From Streptomyces sp. V1I1 (GTDB lineage: Bacteria; Actinomycetota; Actinomycetes; Streptomycetales; Streptomycetaceae), in NCBI RefSeq assembly GCF_030817355.1, contig NZ_JAUSZH010000001.1, forward strand, positions 1,364,001-1,428,000: 64,000 nucleotides of DNA, read 5' to 3'. The notes beneath the pieces were generated by a model. The model worked only from the letters and a program-made list of their open reading frames with translations, did not search any database and had not been told where the DNA came from. Shown here in pieces: positions 35,199-42,856 of the stretch. Position numbers and translations under genes: made by a program. Position 1 is the first letter of the stretch. Each line of letters opens with the position of its first letter.

Positions 35199-35547
35199 CC
35201 AGGAGCACCGCTCCGGCGACGGCTACGGCGAGCACACCCGCGCCGACCGCACCCGCGGCCAGGAAGCCGTGGGAGGAGCGCCAGGAGAGCGCGGACCACC
35301 GCGACTGCGCGGACAGCAGCGACCCCGTGCTCATCCATGACCCCGCCGAGAACAGCGACTGGGTGGATCCGATCGAGCCGACCGACAGCGCGCTGCCGAC
35401 CGAGCCGACCGACAGCGCCGAGCCGACGGAGCCGATGGAGAGCACCGACCCGACGGAGCCGATCGACAGCACGGAGTCCTGCGACCAGAGGGACAGCAGC
35501 GATGTGGACCTCATGGACCTGGTGGACTTCTTGCACTTCTTGGCCAT
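35188..35547 (-). CDS. Ser-x-x repeat protein with C-terminal membrane segment
   Basis: The protein is 119 residues from ATG 35545-35547 (AGGA upstream; an in-frame GTG at 35562 is possible). The N-terminus is basic (MAKKCKKSTRS). Residues 16-92 place a serine at every third position about 25 times (SLL SLW SQD SVL SIG SVG and so on), with a nested nine-residue unit SVLSIGSVG. The C-terminus (FLAAGAVGAGVLAVAVAGAVLLV) is a single membrane helix. I know of no assigned function. The regular three-residue spacing would suit a narrow solenoid or an extended rod. The opposite strand also looks repetitive but lacks a start and a membrane segment. Confidence 0.7.
   Translation of the reverse strand: MAKKCKKSTRSMRSTSLLSLWSQDSVLSIGSVGSVLSIGSVGSALSVGSVGSALSVGSIGSTQSLFSAGSWMSTGSLLSAQSRWSALSWRSSHGFLAAGAVGAGVLAVAVAGAVLLVRE
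35272..35502. repeat. 9/27-bp periodic DNA encoding (Ser-x-x)n
   Basis: The stretch encodes residues 16-92 of the repeat protein. Serine codons recur every 9 bases, and a 27-base unit for SVLSIGSVG is repeated about four times in the middle (roughly 35350-35475) before decaying toward the 3' end. Copy-number changes in this unit would keep the reading frame. Confidence 0.8.
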
Positions 35548-35567
35548 GAGGTCATCCTGCACCTGAT

Positions 35568-36431
35568 TCAGCCCCGGCGAGCGGTGTGCACCGTGCGCGC
35601 GGTGAGCAGATACGCGTCCGGGCGATGCCGCAGTCCCTGAGGGTCCTCCGGGTCCAGCAGCCGGTCGAGCAGCGCGAGGTCCTCGGCCGGCAGCAGGCCG
35701 TCCAGGATCTTGCGCTGCCAGGCGAAGGCGGAGACCAGCTGTTCGCGCACCACCTCAGGCACCGGCGCGGGGATGTCGAGCAGGAAGGAACGGGTCCCGC
35801 TCGACGTGAGACCTGCCGCGCCGAGCAGCGCCCGCCAGTCCTCGACCTCGTCCTTCGTGCCGGACAGCTCCGCCCGCATCCGGGTGAACCACTCGCCCGC
35901 GGCCGCGTCGATCCGGCCCTCGAGCCCCGGCCGGCCGATGCCGATGTCGCGCGGGAGGTGGCGCGAGGGCAGCCCGCCCTCGACCACCGCGAGCAGCCCG
36001 CCCGGGCGCAGCAGCCGGGCGAAGTCGGCGAGCGCGGCCCGCTGGTCGCCCATGTGGTGCACCGAATTGCCCGCCCAGATCAGGTCTGCCTCGCCCAACT
36101 CCTCGATTCCGTCCGGGAGTTCGGCATGGCGTGTACGGATGCGGTCGCCGAGTCCGGCGCCCTCGGCCCGTGCGCGGGCCCGGGCGAGTAGCGGCTCGGT
36201 GGCGTCCACGGCGACCACTTCGGCGTACGGGAACGCCTCGGCGAGCAGCGTGGTCAGCACTCCCGGGCCACTGCCGATGTCGAGGATCCGCCGGACGCCG
36301 GCCGCAGGCAGCAGCTCCCCCAGCCAGGCCGCCGCCTGGCGGTACAGAGGACTCTGGAGCTCCGCGCCGCGCTCCAGCAGCGGGCCGAGTTCGTCCCAGT
36401 CGATATGCGTCGTGTCGTGGTGATGGCTCAT
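35568..36431 (-). CDS. Class I SAM-dependent methyltransferase
   Basis: A 287-residue cytoplasmic enzyme with a Rossmann methyltransferase domain: motif I ILDIGSGPGVLTTLLAE near residue 55, the acidic loop VVAVDATEPLL, LIWAGNSVHHMGD (motif IV-like) and LLRPGGLLAVVEGG. The C-terminal third is helical and probably forms the substrate site. The acceptor molecule is unknown. It is followed by the AraC remnant upstream, on the same strand, with no sign of an operon. Confidence 0.9.
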   Translation of the reverse strand: MSHHHDTTHIDWDELGPLLERGAELQSPLYRQAAAWLGELLPAAGVRRILDIGSGPGVLTTLLAEAFPYAEVVAVDATEPLLARARARAEGAGLGDRIRTRHAELPDGIEELGEADLIWAGNSVHHMGDQRAALADFARLLRPGGLLAVVEGGLPSRHLPRDIGIGRPGLEGRIDAAAGEWFTRMRAELSGTKDEVEDWRALLGAAGLTSSGTRSFLLDIPAPVPEVVREQLVSAFAWQRKILDGLLPAEDLALLDRLLDPEDPQGLRHRPDAYLLTARTVHTARRG

Positions 36432-36458
36432 AGGCTCAAGGTTCGCGCGGCGGTGCGG

Positions 36459-36884
36459 TTATGGCGACTGTTGTTGCGGTTCCGGCAAAACGGCCCCTCC
36501 ACGGTGTTCCTGTGGGCTGATGCCGCGTACCCGCTTGAAAGCCGCGCTCAGCGCGAACGAGCCGCTGTAGCCGACCTTCCTGGCCACCGCCTCGACCGTC
36601 GCGTCCGTGTCCCGCAGCAGATCCGCGGCGAGCGCGAGCCGCCAGCCCGTGAGGTACGCCATCGGGGGCTCCCCGACCAACTCGTCGAAGCGGCGGGCGA
36701 GTCCCGCTCTGGAGACCCCGCACTTGGCGGCCAGCGAGGCCACCGTCCATGGGTGGGCGGGATCGTCCTGCAGCAGCCGCAGCGCCCGGCCGACCACCGG
36801 GTCGCCCATCGCCAGATACCAGGCCGGGGCCGCGGCGTCCGGGCGCGAGAACCAGGCCCGCACCACGGCGATCACGCGTGGAAC
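36459..36884 (-). pseudogene. C-terminal half of an AraC family regulator, N-terminal domain missing
   Basis: The frame holds an intact double helix-turn-helix of the AraC type: WTVASLAAKCGVSRAGLARRF, then the second HTH with VEAVARKVGYSGSFALSAAF and the end RVRGISPQEHR. Upstream only VVRAWF and APAWYLAMGDPVVGRAL remain of the linker seen in cupin-type AraC proteins. Before that the frame turns into shadow residues of the pterin dehydratase gene and a terminator hairpin. There is no convincing start site. I read it as a truncated gene; a very short DNA-binding product from a GTG near 36875-36884 cannot be excluded. Confidence 0.7.
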
Positions 36885-36902
36885 GCCTGACAGGAGGGTG
36901 CG

Positions 36903-36932
36903 GGGGCCCGGGCCCGTACTGGCCCGGGCCCC
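36903..36932 (-). terminator. Strong hairpin terminator of the pterin dehydratase gene
   Basis: Perfect 12-base arms GGGGCCCGGGCC (36903-36914) and their complement (36921-36932) around a 6-base loop, starting 44 bases past the stop at 36976. It separates that gene from the AraC remnant, so the remnant receives little read-through. Confidence 0.85.
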
Positions 36933-36975
36933 TGACCGGCATCCGGAGGCGTACCGCTCGGCCGCGTGCGGCTCG

Positions 36976-37281
36976 TCAGTTCGCGCCGTGCCCCGGGGCG
37001 ATCTGTTCCACCCGCTGGGCGAGCTCGAAGTCCTTCTCGGTGACCGCGCCGCCCGCGTCATGGGAGTTCACCGACAGCGCGAGTGTGTTGTAGCCGAGGG
37101 TCAGATCCGAGTGGTGGTTCAGCTCGTCCTGGATCTGCGCGATGTGCACGACCATCGCGGTCGCCGCGAAGTGCGTGGCGAGGCGGTACGTGCGGGCGAT
37201 GCGGTCGCCCTCCAGGGACCAGCCGGGAAGTTCGCTCAGGCGGTCCTCGATGTCCTTCTGCGACAGCGGCTCTGTGGGCAT
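36976..37281 (-). CDS. 4a-hydroxytetrahydrobiopterin dehydratase (pterin-4a-carbinolamine dehydratase)
   Basis: The protein is 101 residues from ATG 37279-37281, preceded by AAGGGAT. The family pattern is complete: LPGWSLEGDRIARTY, the active-site segment AQIQDELNHHSDL with its histidine pair, then YNTLALSVNSHDAGG and a final TEKDFELAQRVEQI. It regenerates the pterin cofactor after aromatic hydroxylation. No phenylalanine hydroxylase gene is in the window. It diverges from the FBP gene across 86 bases. Confidence 0.93.
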   Translation of the reverse strand: MPTEPLSQKDIEDRLSELPGWSLEGDRIARTYRLATHFAATAMVVHIAQIQDELNHHSDLTLGYNTLALSVNSHDAGGAVTEKDFELAQRVEQIAPGHGAN

Positions 37282-37367
37282 GACCAGGATCCCTTCAGAA
37301 AACGGCGGCGGCTTCGGCCACCATAAATGGGATGCCCGTCCGACGGCGCTCTGTGTACGTTCCACCG

Positions 37368-37874
37368 GTGGAAGCTCTGACCGAAAAACAGATACGCGGA
37401 TCCTTCGTCAACTGCACGAAAGGCGAGGCGACCCGCCTGAAGCTCCCCATGGACTTCGCCGAACTCCCCTGGGAGGAGCTCGACTTCCTCGGCTGGACCG
37501 ATCCGGGTGCCCCGCTGCGGGCCCATATCGTCCTCCCCCGGGCAAACGGCCCTGTCGGCGTCACCCTGCGGGTGCCGTCGACCGGACGGACCAGCGCCGT
37601 CAAGTCCAGCATGTGCCATGCCTGCCTCACGGGACACGCCTCGTCCGGGGTGACGCTCTTCGCCGCCCCGCTGGCCGGCGCGGCGGGGCGGGAGGGGAAC
37701 ACCGTGGGCACGTACCTCTGTGCGGACCTCGCCTGCTCGCTGTACATCCGCGGCAGAAGGCAGCCCAAGCTGCGCGGCGGCCTCCACGAGGAGACCCTCA
37801 CACTGGATGAGCGGATCACCCGTACGGTCGGCAACCTCACCGCCTTTGCCGACAAGGTGATGGGCCTGCGCTGA
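37368..37874 (+). CDS. FBP family protein (EF-G-binding, zinc-finger)
   Basis: The protein is 168 residues from GTG 37368. The first domain (about 1-80, ending LRVPSTG) is followed by a treble-clef zinc finger with MCHACLTG and a later CADLACSLYIRG, giving a Cys4 site. This matches the FBP family, whose known members bind elongation factor G and protect ribosomes from fusidic acid. The C-terminal helix TLDERITRTVGNLTAFADKV is typical. Whether this copy has that role is inferred from the family only. Confidence 0.85.
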   Translation: MEALTEKQIRGSFVNCTKGEATRLKLPMDFAELPWEELDFLGWTDPGAPLRAHIVLPRANGPVGVTLRVPSTGRTSAVKSSMCHACLTGHASSGVTLFAAPLAGAAGREGNTVGTYLCADLACSLYIRGRRQPKLRGGLHEETLTLDERITRTVGNLTAFADKVMGLR

Positions 37875-37885
37875 GTCCGGGGGGT

Positions 37886-37945
37886 GCGGTTCAGCGGCGC
37901 GTGTCCAGGACCTGCGCGGTTCAGCCGCGCGTGTCCAGGACCTGC
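37886..37945. repeat. 30-bp tandem duplication of the DNA ligase gene end
   Basis: Two adjacent 30-base units, 37886-37915 and 37916-37945, differ at one base (37896 g against 37926 c). The second unit contains the last codons and stop of the ligase gene (read on the minus strand QVLDTRG then TGA); the first repeats the same residues and a second in-frame-type stop beyond the gene. It is a recent slippage or repair scar with no effect on the protein. Confidence 0.9.
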
Positions 37946-39459
37946 TCGATGGTGTCGGCCTGCTCGGCCGGCTTGTCGGGGCGGTGGCGCAGTACGCGGG
38001 CGAAGCGCAGGGTGACGCCGGCCGGGTAGCGGGGGGAGCGCTGCACGCCGTCGAAGGCGATCTCCACGACGAGTTCGGGACGGACCGTGACGGTGAACCC
38101 GTCGTCGTCGACGGCCAGTTCGCGCAGTCGCTGCGTCTGCCAGCGCAGCATCTCGTCGGTGAGGCCTTTGAAGGTCTTGCCGAGCATGACGTACGTACCG
38201 TCGGCGGCGCGGGCGCCGAGGTGGAGGTTGGAGAGCAGGCCGGTGCGTCTGCCGTGGCCCCACTCGGCGGCGAGGACGACGAGGTCGAGGGTGTGGACGG
38301 GTTTGACCTTGAGCCACGAGCGGCCGCGGCGGCCCGCGACGTACGGCGCGTCGAGGGCTTTGACGAGGACGCCCTCGTGGCCGCGGCGCAGCGTCTCGGC
38401 GAAGAACTCCTCGGCGGCGGCGACCTGTTGGGCGGATGCGGGGTCCTCGACGACCGCGCGGCGCACGCGCATCGGCTCGGGGACGAGGCGGGCGAGGACG
38501 GTGCGCCGTTCGCTGCCGGGCAGGTCGAGCGTGGCCTCCCCGTCGGCGGCGAGGACGTCGAAGAAGACGGGCGACAGGGGCAGCACGGCGCGTGCCGCGT
38601 CCACGTCGACGCGGGAGCCGACACGGGAGGCGATGTCCTGGAAGGGGACGGGCCGGCCGGTGGCGTCCAGGGCGATCACCTCGCCGTCCAGGATGAACCG
38701 GTCGCCCGTCATCTGCCGGGCGGCGTCCGTGACTTCGGGGAGTCGGTCGGTGATGTCGTCGAGGGACCGCGTGTAGATCCGGATGTCCTCACCGCTGCGG
38801 TGCACCTGGACGCGGATGCCGTCGAGCTTCTCCTCGACCACGCAGGCCGTGCCGAGCGCGTCGACCGCTTCGGTGACCGATTTCGCGGTGTGGGCGAGCA
38901 TCGGCAGCACGGGGCTGCCGACGCGCAACTGGAACCGCTGGAGCGCGGCGGGCCCCTCGGCGAGCAGGTCGCGGGCGACGCGGGGCAGCGATCCGTCCAG
39001 CATCACGGCCCGCCGCACATCGGCGGCGGGCGCCCCGGCGGCCTGGGCGACGCCCTCCAGCGCGATCGCGTCGAGCGCGCCCTGTCGTACCTCGCCCATC
39101 AGCAGCCGCATCACAAACTCCTGCTCCTCGGCGGTGGCGCGGGCCATGAGCTCCCGCACGAGGCGCTTGCGCTCGGCCTGGGACCCGGATCCGGTGACCT
39201 CGGCGAGACGGGTGAACGCGGCGTCCGCGTCGGCGACGCTCAGACTCGGGACGCCGGCGGGCGGTACGGCTTCCTTGAGCACGCTCCAGCCGACGCCGAT
39301 GCGGCCTTGCGGGACGCGCCCGGCGAGGTACGAGATGACGAGGGCGACGTCGTCGGGCTGCGCGTCGGCGAACAACCCGGCGAGCGCGGCGATCTTCCGC
39401 GACCGCGCGGAGGTGGCGGCGACTTCTCGGGACACGTCGACGAGCCGGGCCAGCAGCAT
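37921..39459 (-). CDS. ATP-dependent DNA ligase
   Basis: The protein is 512 residues from ATG 39457-39459, the normal length for actinomycete ligases of the LigB/archaeal type. Domains: an N-terminal helical DNA-binding domain (1-175), an adenylation domain with the AMP-accepting Lys211 in VEEKLDGIRV, IYTRSLDDIT, LDGEVIALD, PVFFDVLAADG, EGVLVKALDAPYVAG and WLKVKPVHTLD, then an OB-fold to the end. It seals nicks using ATP, in addition to the essential NAD-dependent ligase expected elsewhere. The open frame upstream to 40116 crosses other remnants and is not part of the gene. Confidence 0.94.
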   Translation of the reverse strand: MLLARLVDVSREVAATSARSRKIAALAGLFADAQPDDVALVISYLAGRVPQGRIGVGWSVLKEAVPPAGVPSLSVADADAAFTRLAEVTGSGSQAERKRLVRELMARATAEEQEFVMRLLMGEVRQGALDAIALEGVAQAAGAPAADVRRAVMLDGSLPRVARDLLAEGPAALQRFQLRVGSPVLPMLAHTAKSVTEAVDALGTACVVEEKLDGIRVQVHRSGEDIRIYTRSLDDITDRLPEVTDAARQMTGDRFILDGEVIALDATGRPVPFQDIASRVGSRVDVDAARAVLPLSPVFFDVLAADGEATLDLPGSERRTVLARLVPEPMRVRRAVVEDPASAQQVAAAEEFFAETLRRGHEGVLVKALDAPYVAGRRGRSWLKVKPVHTLDLVVLAAEWGHGRRTGLLSNLHLGARAADGTYVMLGKTFKGLTDEMLRWQTQRLRELAVDDDGFTVTVRPELVVEIAFDGVQRSPRYPAGVTLRFARVLRHRPDKPAEQADTIEQVLDTRG

Positions 39460-39620
39460 GTGGCCATGGTGCACGGTGGGGGCGGGGGACGCACGTGTTG
39501 CGCGGGCCCGGTGGGCGGGCCGTGCTGCCCGGCGGGCGTTACGGAGTAGCTGGACCGAGGACGGGGCGGGGCCGCGAGTGCCCCGGACCGGCACCCGGTC
39601 GGCTTGCGGGAGCCGACGCC

Positions 39621-39945
39621 TCACACCTGCGCCATGCCGCCGTCCGCGAAAAGCTCCACGCCGGTGATGAAGCTCGACGCGTCGCTGGAGAGGAACACCG
39701 CGGCCTTGCCCATCTCGCGGGGATCCGCGATCCGCCCGGTCGGGTTGCCCTCCCCCATGGCTTTGATCGCGGGGTCGACCTGATCGGCACCCTGCGCCAT
39801 CCCCAGAGCATGCCGGAGAGACTCGGTGTCGACCGCCCCGGGGCTGAGGACGTTCATCCGGATGCCTGACCCCTTGATGTCCTGGATCCAGGCCCGGATG
39901 AAATTGCGCACCGCGGCCTTCGCGCCGCCGTACGCCGGCACCATC
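39621..39945 (-). pseudogene. C-terminal half of a short-chain dehydrogenase (SDR)
   Basis: The frame reads from the catalytic motif AYGGAKAAVRNFIRAW (Y-x3-K present) through GIRMNVLSPGAVDTESL, GRIADPREMGKAAVFLSSDAS and FITGVELFADGGMAQV to the stop. This is the entire second half of a classical SDR. The NAD-binding first half is absent: upstream of the tyrosine the frame passes into the reverse complement of a TetR C-terminus. Without a Rossmann fold it cannot work. Confidence 0.8.
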
Positions 39946-40083
39946 CGGTCGGACATCGGCGCAACCGACATGTTCGCCGGCCTCACCGGCATCGCTCTCG
40001 CCTCCGGAAAACCCGAACAGCGAGAGCAGGCCGAACGCCTCCTCGACCTCACCCTGGACGGACTGAGCACCAACAGGCACTGA
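39936..40083 (+). pseudogene. C-terminal fragment of a TetR family regulator
   Basis: The plus-strand frame reads GTIRSDIGATDMFAGLTGIA, then LASGKPEQREQAERLLDLTL and DGL to the stop. This is the last 45 or so residues of a TetR regulator of the type that sits divergent to an SDR gene. The DNA-binding N-terminus is missing. Its cut point coincides with the cut point of the SDR remnant on the other strand, so a single deletion removed the N-terminal halves of both genes and the promoter region between them. Confidence 0.75.
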
Positions 40084-40294
40084 CACCGTGGCGGTCTTGA
40101 GTTCCTGACGCGCCACCCTTCGCCCGGCCGGCCGGGCTCGTGACGCTCATCGCCGCGACGAATTCCTGGGCCACGGCCCGCATTCAGCCCATCCGTAACG
40201 GCCGAGTCCAGTCTCCCCAGGGTTCACTCAACTCCCCTAGTCTTCCGTCGACTTGATCGATCAGACGATCGAACCGACGTGAAGGCAGGGGACT

Positions 40295-41356
40295 ATGGGG
40301 AAGCTCACGCGCGCGGCCGTGACGACGACAGTCGCGGCCGGGCTGCTCGCCGCCGCACTCGCCCCGGCGGAGGCGGCCACGCCCCGGTCGGCGGACCCGG
40401 GGCAACTGCCCTACTCCTCCGCCACCTGGGTGGGCGTTCACAACGCCTACGAGAAGGGGAAGTACTCGTACTTCGCCGACGCTCTCGACTCCGGCGCCGG
40501 AATGCTCGAACTCGACGTCTGGACCAATGCGTTCGGCCGGTCGTGGCGGGTCTCGCACAACAATCCTCTCGGCAACAACAACAACTGCGAGAACGCGGCG
40601 AACGCCGCAGAACTGCGCACCAAGTCCAGAAACCAGGACCTCGGCGGCTGCCTCGCGGACATGAAGGCGTGGCACGACGCCCACCCCGGCCATCGTCCGA
40701 TTCTGATCAAGATCGAGATGAAGGACGGCTTCCAGAACAACAACGGACGCGGACCCGCCGCGCTCGACGCGCTGCTCTCCGCCCGACTCGGCAACGCCCT
40801 GTTCCGCCCGGCCGACCTGGCGGGCTCTCACCCTGAACTCGACACGGCGGTACGCACGAACGGCTGGCCCGCACGGTCCGCCCTCGCGGGCAAGTTCGCG
40901 GTCGAGCTGATCCCCGGCACGGTCGAGGAGGGCAACCCCGCCGACACCCTGTGGACCGACCGCGAGTACGCCACCCACCTGCGCAATCTCGCGGCCGCGG
41001 GCAAGCTCCGGGATGCGGCCGCCTTCCCGGCCGTCCACGGCGCGGCCGCCGGCGACCCCCGCACCCGGTACGCCGATGCCGGTATCCGCCCCTGGTTCGT
41101 CCTCTTCGACGGGGACGCCGGTACGTACGCGGGCGGCACCGTCGACACCGGCTGGTACGACCGGAACCACTACCTCGTCGTCATGACGGACGCACACAAT
41201 GTGGCGCCCGCGATCGACGGCACGAACCCGACCGAGACGCAGGCCAGGGACCGGGTCGCGCTGCTGGCGGGCCACCACGCGAGCGTGGTCTCGGCCGACT
41301 GGTACCCGCTGCCGTCGGCGCTGGCGACTGTGGTCCAGCGAGGCGGCGGCCAGTAA
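40295..41356 (+). CDS. Secreted phosphatidylinositol-specific phospholipase C-like protein
   Basis: A 353-residue protein with a signal peptide (TTTVAAGLLAAALAPAEA). The PLC-like TIM barrel shows the two catalytic histidines, His49 in WVGVHNAYEKG and His88 in WRVSHNNPLG, and the calcium-ligand type LELDVWTN (Glu72, Asp74), which fits the Ca2+-dependent bacterial subgroup. A C-terminal HHASVVSADWYP segment closes the barrel. It would cleave phosphoinositides or related glycerophosphodiesters outside the cell. No partner gene is evident; the gene sits between the SDR/TetR scar and a structured RNA locus. Confidence 0.87.
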   Translation: MGKLTRAAVTTTVAAGLLAAALAPAEAATPRSADPGQLPYSSATWVGVHNAYEKGKYSYFADALDSGAGMLELDVWTNAFGRSWRVSHNNPLGNNNNCENAANAAELRTKSRNQDLGGCLADMKAWHDAHPGHRPILIKIEMKDGFQNNNGRGPAALDALLSARLGNALFRPADLAGSHPELDTAVRTNGWPARSALAGKFAVELIPGTVEEGNPADTLWTDREYATHLRNLAAAGKLRDAAAFPAVHGAAAGDPRTRYADAGIRPWFVLFDGDAGTYAGGTVDTGWYDRNHYLVVMTDAHNVAPAIDGTNPTETQARDRVALLAGHHASVVSADWYPLPSALATVVQRGGGQ

Positions 41357-41429
41357 CGGGCGTAACGCATGTCACAGCGGGGCCCGGGGGTCCCGCGGAA
41401 CAGAGCACGATGGTTTACCGTTCATCTAC

Positions 41430-41588
41430 ACGTGGGTGTGGATGGGACAGTGTCCCCGGGCCTCACCTTTTGCCCACAGGGACGATCGTTCGGCTGAAGC
41501 CCTGTGGAGCGTTTCGCCGAGAGGCGACCGCCATCCGCGCCCACCTCTTGCCGCCCCGGCCGGAAACCCCCGTCCGGCCGGGGCTTTT
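41430..41588 (+). ncRNA. Probable structured RNA or leader upstream of the MmyB-type regulator
   Basis: A stretch with no convincing reading frame carries four consecutive stem-loops: GGGAC/GTCCC at 41444-41448 and 41452-41456; CCACAGGG/CCCTGTGG at 41474-41481 and 41500-41507; TCGCC-GAGA-GGCGA at 41514-41527 with a GNRA-type loop; and a 12-bp terminator stem followed by TTTT at 41553-41588. The last T lies 23 bases before the ATG at 41611. This could be a stand-alone small RNA or a leader that attenuates the regulator gene. No Rfam family was recognised by eye; the 5' end is a guess. Confidence 0.6.
41553..41588 (+). terminator. Intrinsic terminator with T-run
   Basis: Perfect 12-bp arms GCCCCGGCCGGA (41553-41564) and complement (41573-41584), an 8-base loop and TTTT at 41585-41588. 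It is the clearest factor-independent terminator in the window and lies upstream of, not after, the next start codon. Confidence 0.9.
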
Positions 41589-41610
41589 CCTGCCGTACTA
41601 CCGTCGGGGT

Positions 41611-42447
41611 ATGACAACTGTCGCGTCCGGCACGGGAGCAGGGCCGCTGCTGCGCGGCTGGCGCGAGCGGCGCCGGATCAGCCAGCTGGAGCTGGCCATG
41701 CGTGCCGACTCGTCGGCACGCCACATCAGCTTCATCGAGACGGGACGCTCCCGCCCGAGCGCGGAGATGATCCTGCGCCTCGCGGAGCACCTCGATGTCC
41801 CCGTACGGGAGCGCAACGCCCTACTGCTGGCGGCCGGTTACGCGCCCCGGTATGCCGAGACCGCCCTCGACGACCCGGCGATGGGGGCGCTGCGCGAGGG
41901 CATGGAGCGGCTGTTGCAGGGCTACGAGCCGTATCCGGCGGTCGTCGTCGACGGCACGTACACCGTGGTCGCCGCGAACCGCGGTATCACGATGCTCCTC
42001 GAAGGCCTGCCGGAGCATCTGCTCACGCCGCCGTTGAACGCCATGCGGATCACGCTCCACCCGGAGGGGCTGTCCTCGCGGATCCGCAATCTGCGGGAGT
42101 GGCGCGGCCATCTGCTGACCCAGATGGAACGCGAGATCGCACTGGCCCGCTCCGAGCCGCTGCGCGAGCTGTACGACGAGGTCGCCGCCTATCCCCTTCC
42201 GGAGATCCCGGAGATTACGAAGACTACGGAGACCGGCGCCGGTCCCGAGGACCGGGAGGACCCCACCCCGTATCCCTACTTCGCGCTTCCGCTGCAGATC
42301 GAGCACGACGGCCGGGTGCTGTCCTTCGTGTCGTCCATCTCGACCTTCAACACCCCGCTGGATGTGACCGTCGCCGAGCTGGCCATCGAGACGTTCCTCC
42401 CGGCCGAACCTGCGACGGCCAAGTATCTGCAGTCGCTCACGCCGTAG
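41611..42447 (+). CDS. XRE-type helix-turn-helix regulator with MmyB ligand-binding domain
   Basis: A 278-residue regulator. The N-terminal helix-turn-helix is LLRGWRERRRISQLELAMRA, then SARHISFIETGRSRPSAEMI. The MmyB-like PAS-type domain follows, with YEPYPAVVVDGTYTVVAANR and LAIETFLPAEPATAKYLQSL at the end. Members often regulate adjacent redox or stress genes and are thought to bind a fatty acid-like ligand. A terminator sits 23 bases upstream, so expression may depend on read-through or on an unseen start within the leader. The 3' end overlaps the convergent membrane gene by 11 bases. Confidence 0.9.
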   Translation: MTTVASGTGAGPLLRGWRERRRISQLELAMRADSSARHISFIETGRSRPSAEMILRLAEHLDVPVRERNALLLAAGYAPRYAETALDDPAMGALREGMERLLQGYEPYPAVVVDGTYTVVAANRGITMLLEGLPEHLLTPPLNAMRITLHPEGLSSRIRNLREWRGHLLTQMEREIALARSEPLRELYDEVAAYPLPEIPEITKTTETGAGPEDREDPTPYPYFALPLQIEHDGRVLSFVSSISTFNTPLDVTVAELAIETFLPAEPATAKYLQSLTP

Positions 42448-42856
42448 TGGCAGCGCGCAGCGCGGACCACTGCAGGACGGCGAAACCGGCGACGGTCAGC
42501 GCCTGCAACGGGATCCAGACGGCACCGGCGGTCGTCGGCTCGAGCCAGAGCGCGAGCGCGGCGATGCTGAGGACGGCCCACAGCAGATTCGCGTCGACGA
42601 CGAGCTTCACAGGCAGCTGCGGCGGCTGCCGGCGGTAGGCGAGAAAGCCGACTCCGGCCCCGAACAGCACGAGAAATACGCCCAGTTCGACCAGGACGGT
42701 GGCATCGACGCCGAGGAACCGCCCGAGAGGGCCGGATGCCGCGACATACGCCAGTCCGTTGACGCCGGTGACGAGGGCGTCGAGAGCAAGGAACCGGCGC
42801 AGCATCGTCTGCGGCTCGGTGGTGCGGGAGATCCCGGCGAGCAGAGTTGCGGACAT
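42437..42856 (-). CDS. Four-helix integral membrane protein of unknown function
   Basis: A 139-residue protein with four predicted membrane helices: LDALVTGVNGLAYVAAS, VELGVFLVLFGAGVGFLAY, NLLWAVLSIAALALWL and LQALTVAGFAVLQW. No catalytic motif is seen. Small proteins of this shape are common in actinomycetes next to MmyB or SDR genes. An ATTAC-TCGCGAG-GTAAT dyad lies 115 bases upstream of the ATG. Confidence 0.8.
   Translation of the reverse strand: MSATLLAGISRTTEPQTMLRRFLALDALVTGVNGLAYVAASGPLGRFLGVDATVLVELGVFLVLFGAGVGFLAYRRQPPQLPVKLVVDANLLWAVLSIAALALWLEPTTAGAVWIPLQALTVAGFAVLQWSALRAATTA

Noticed and set aside
35340..35500. A plus-strand Asp/Glu/Ser/Pro-rich repeat protein opposite the Ser-x-x protein
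   Set aside because: The pattern arises from the complementary repeat; there is no start or export signal, whereas the minus strand has a start, basic head and membrane helix.
40216..40236. GTTCACTCAACT-like sequence upstream of the PI-PLC gene as a PHO box
   Set aside because: Only one 11-base unit fits; a PHO box needs at least two direct repeats.
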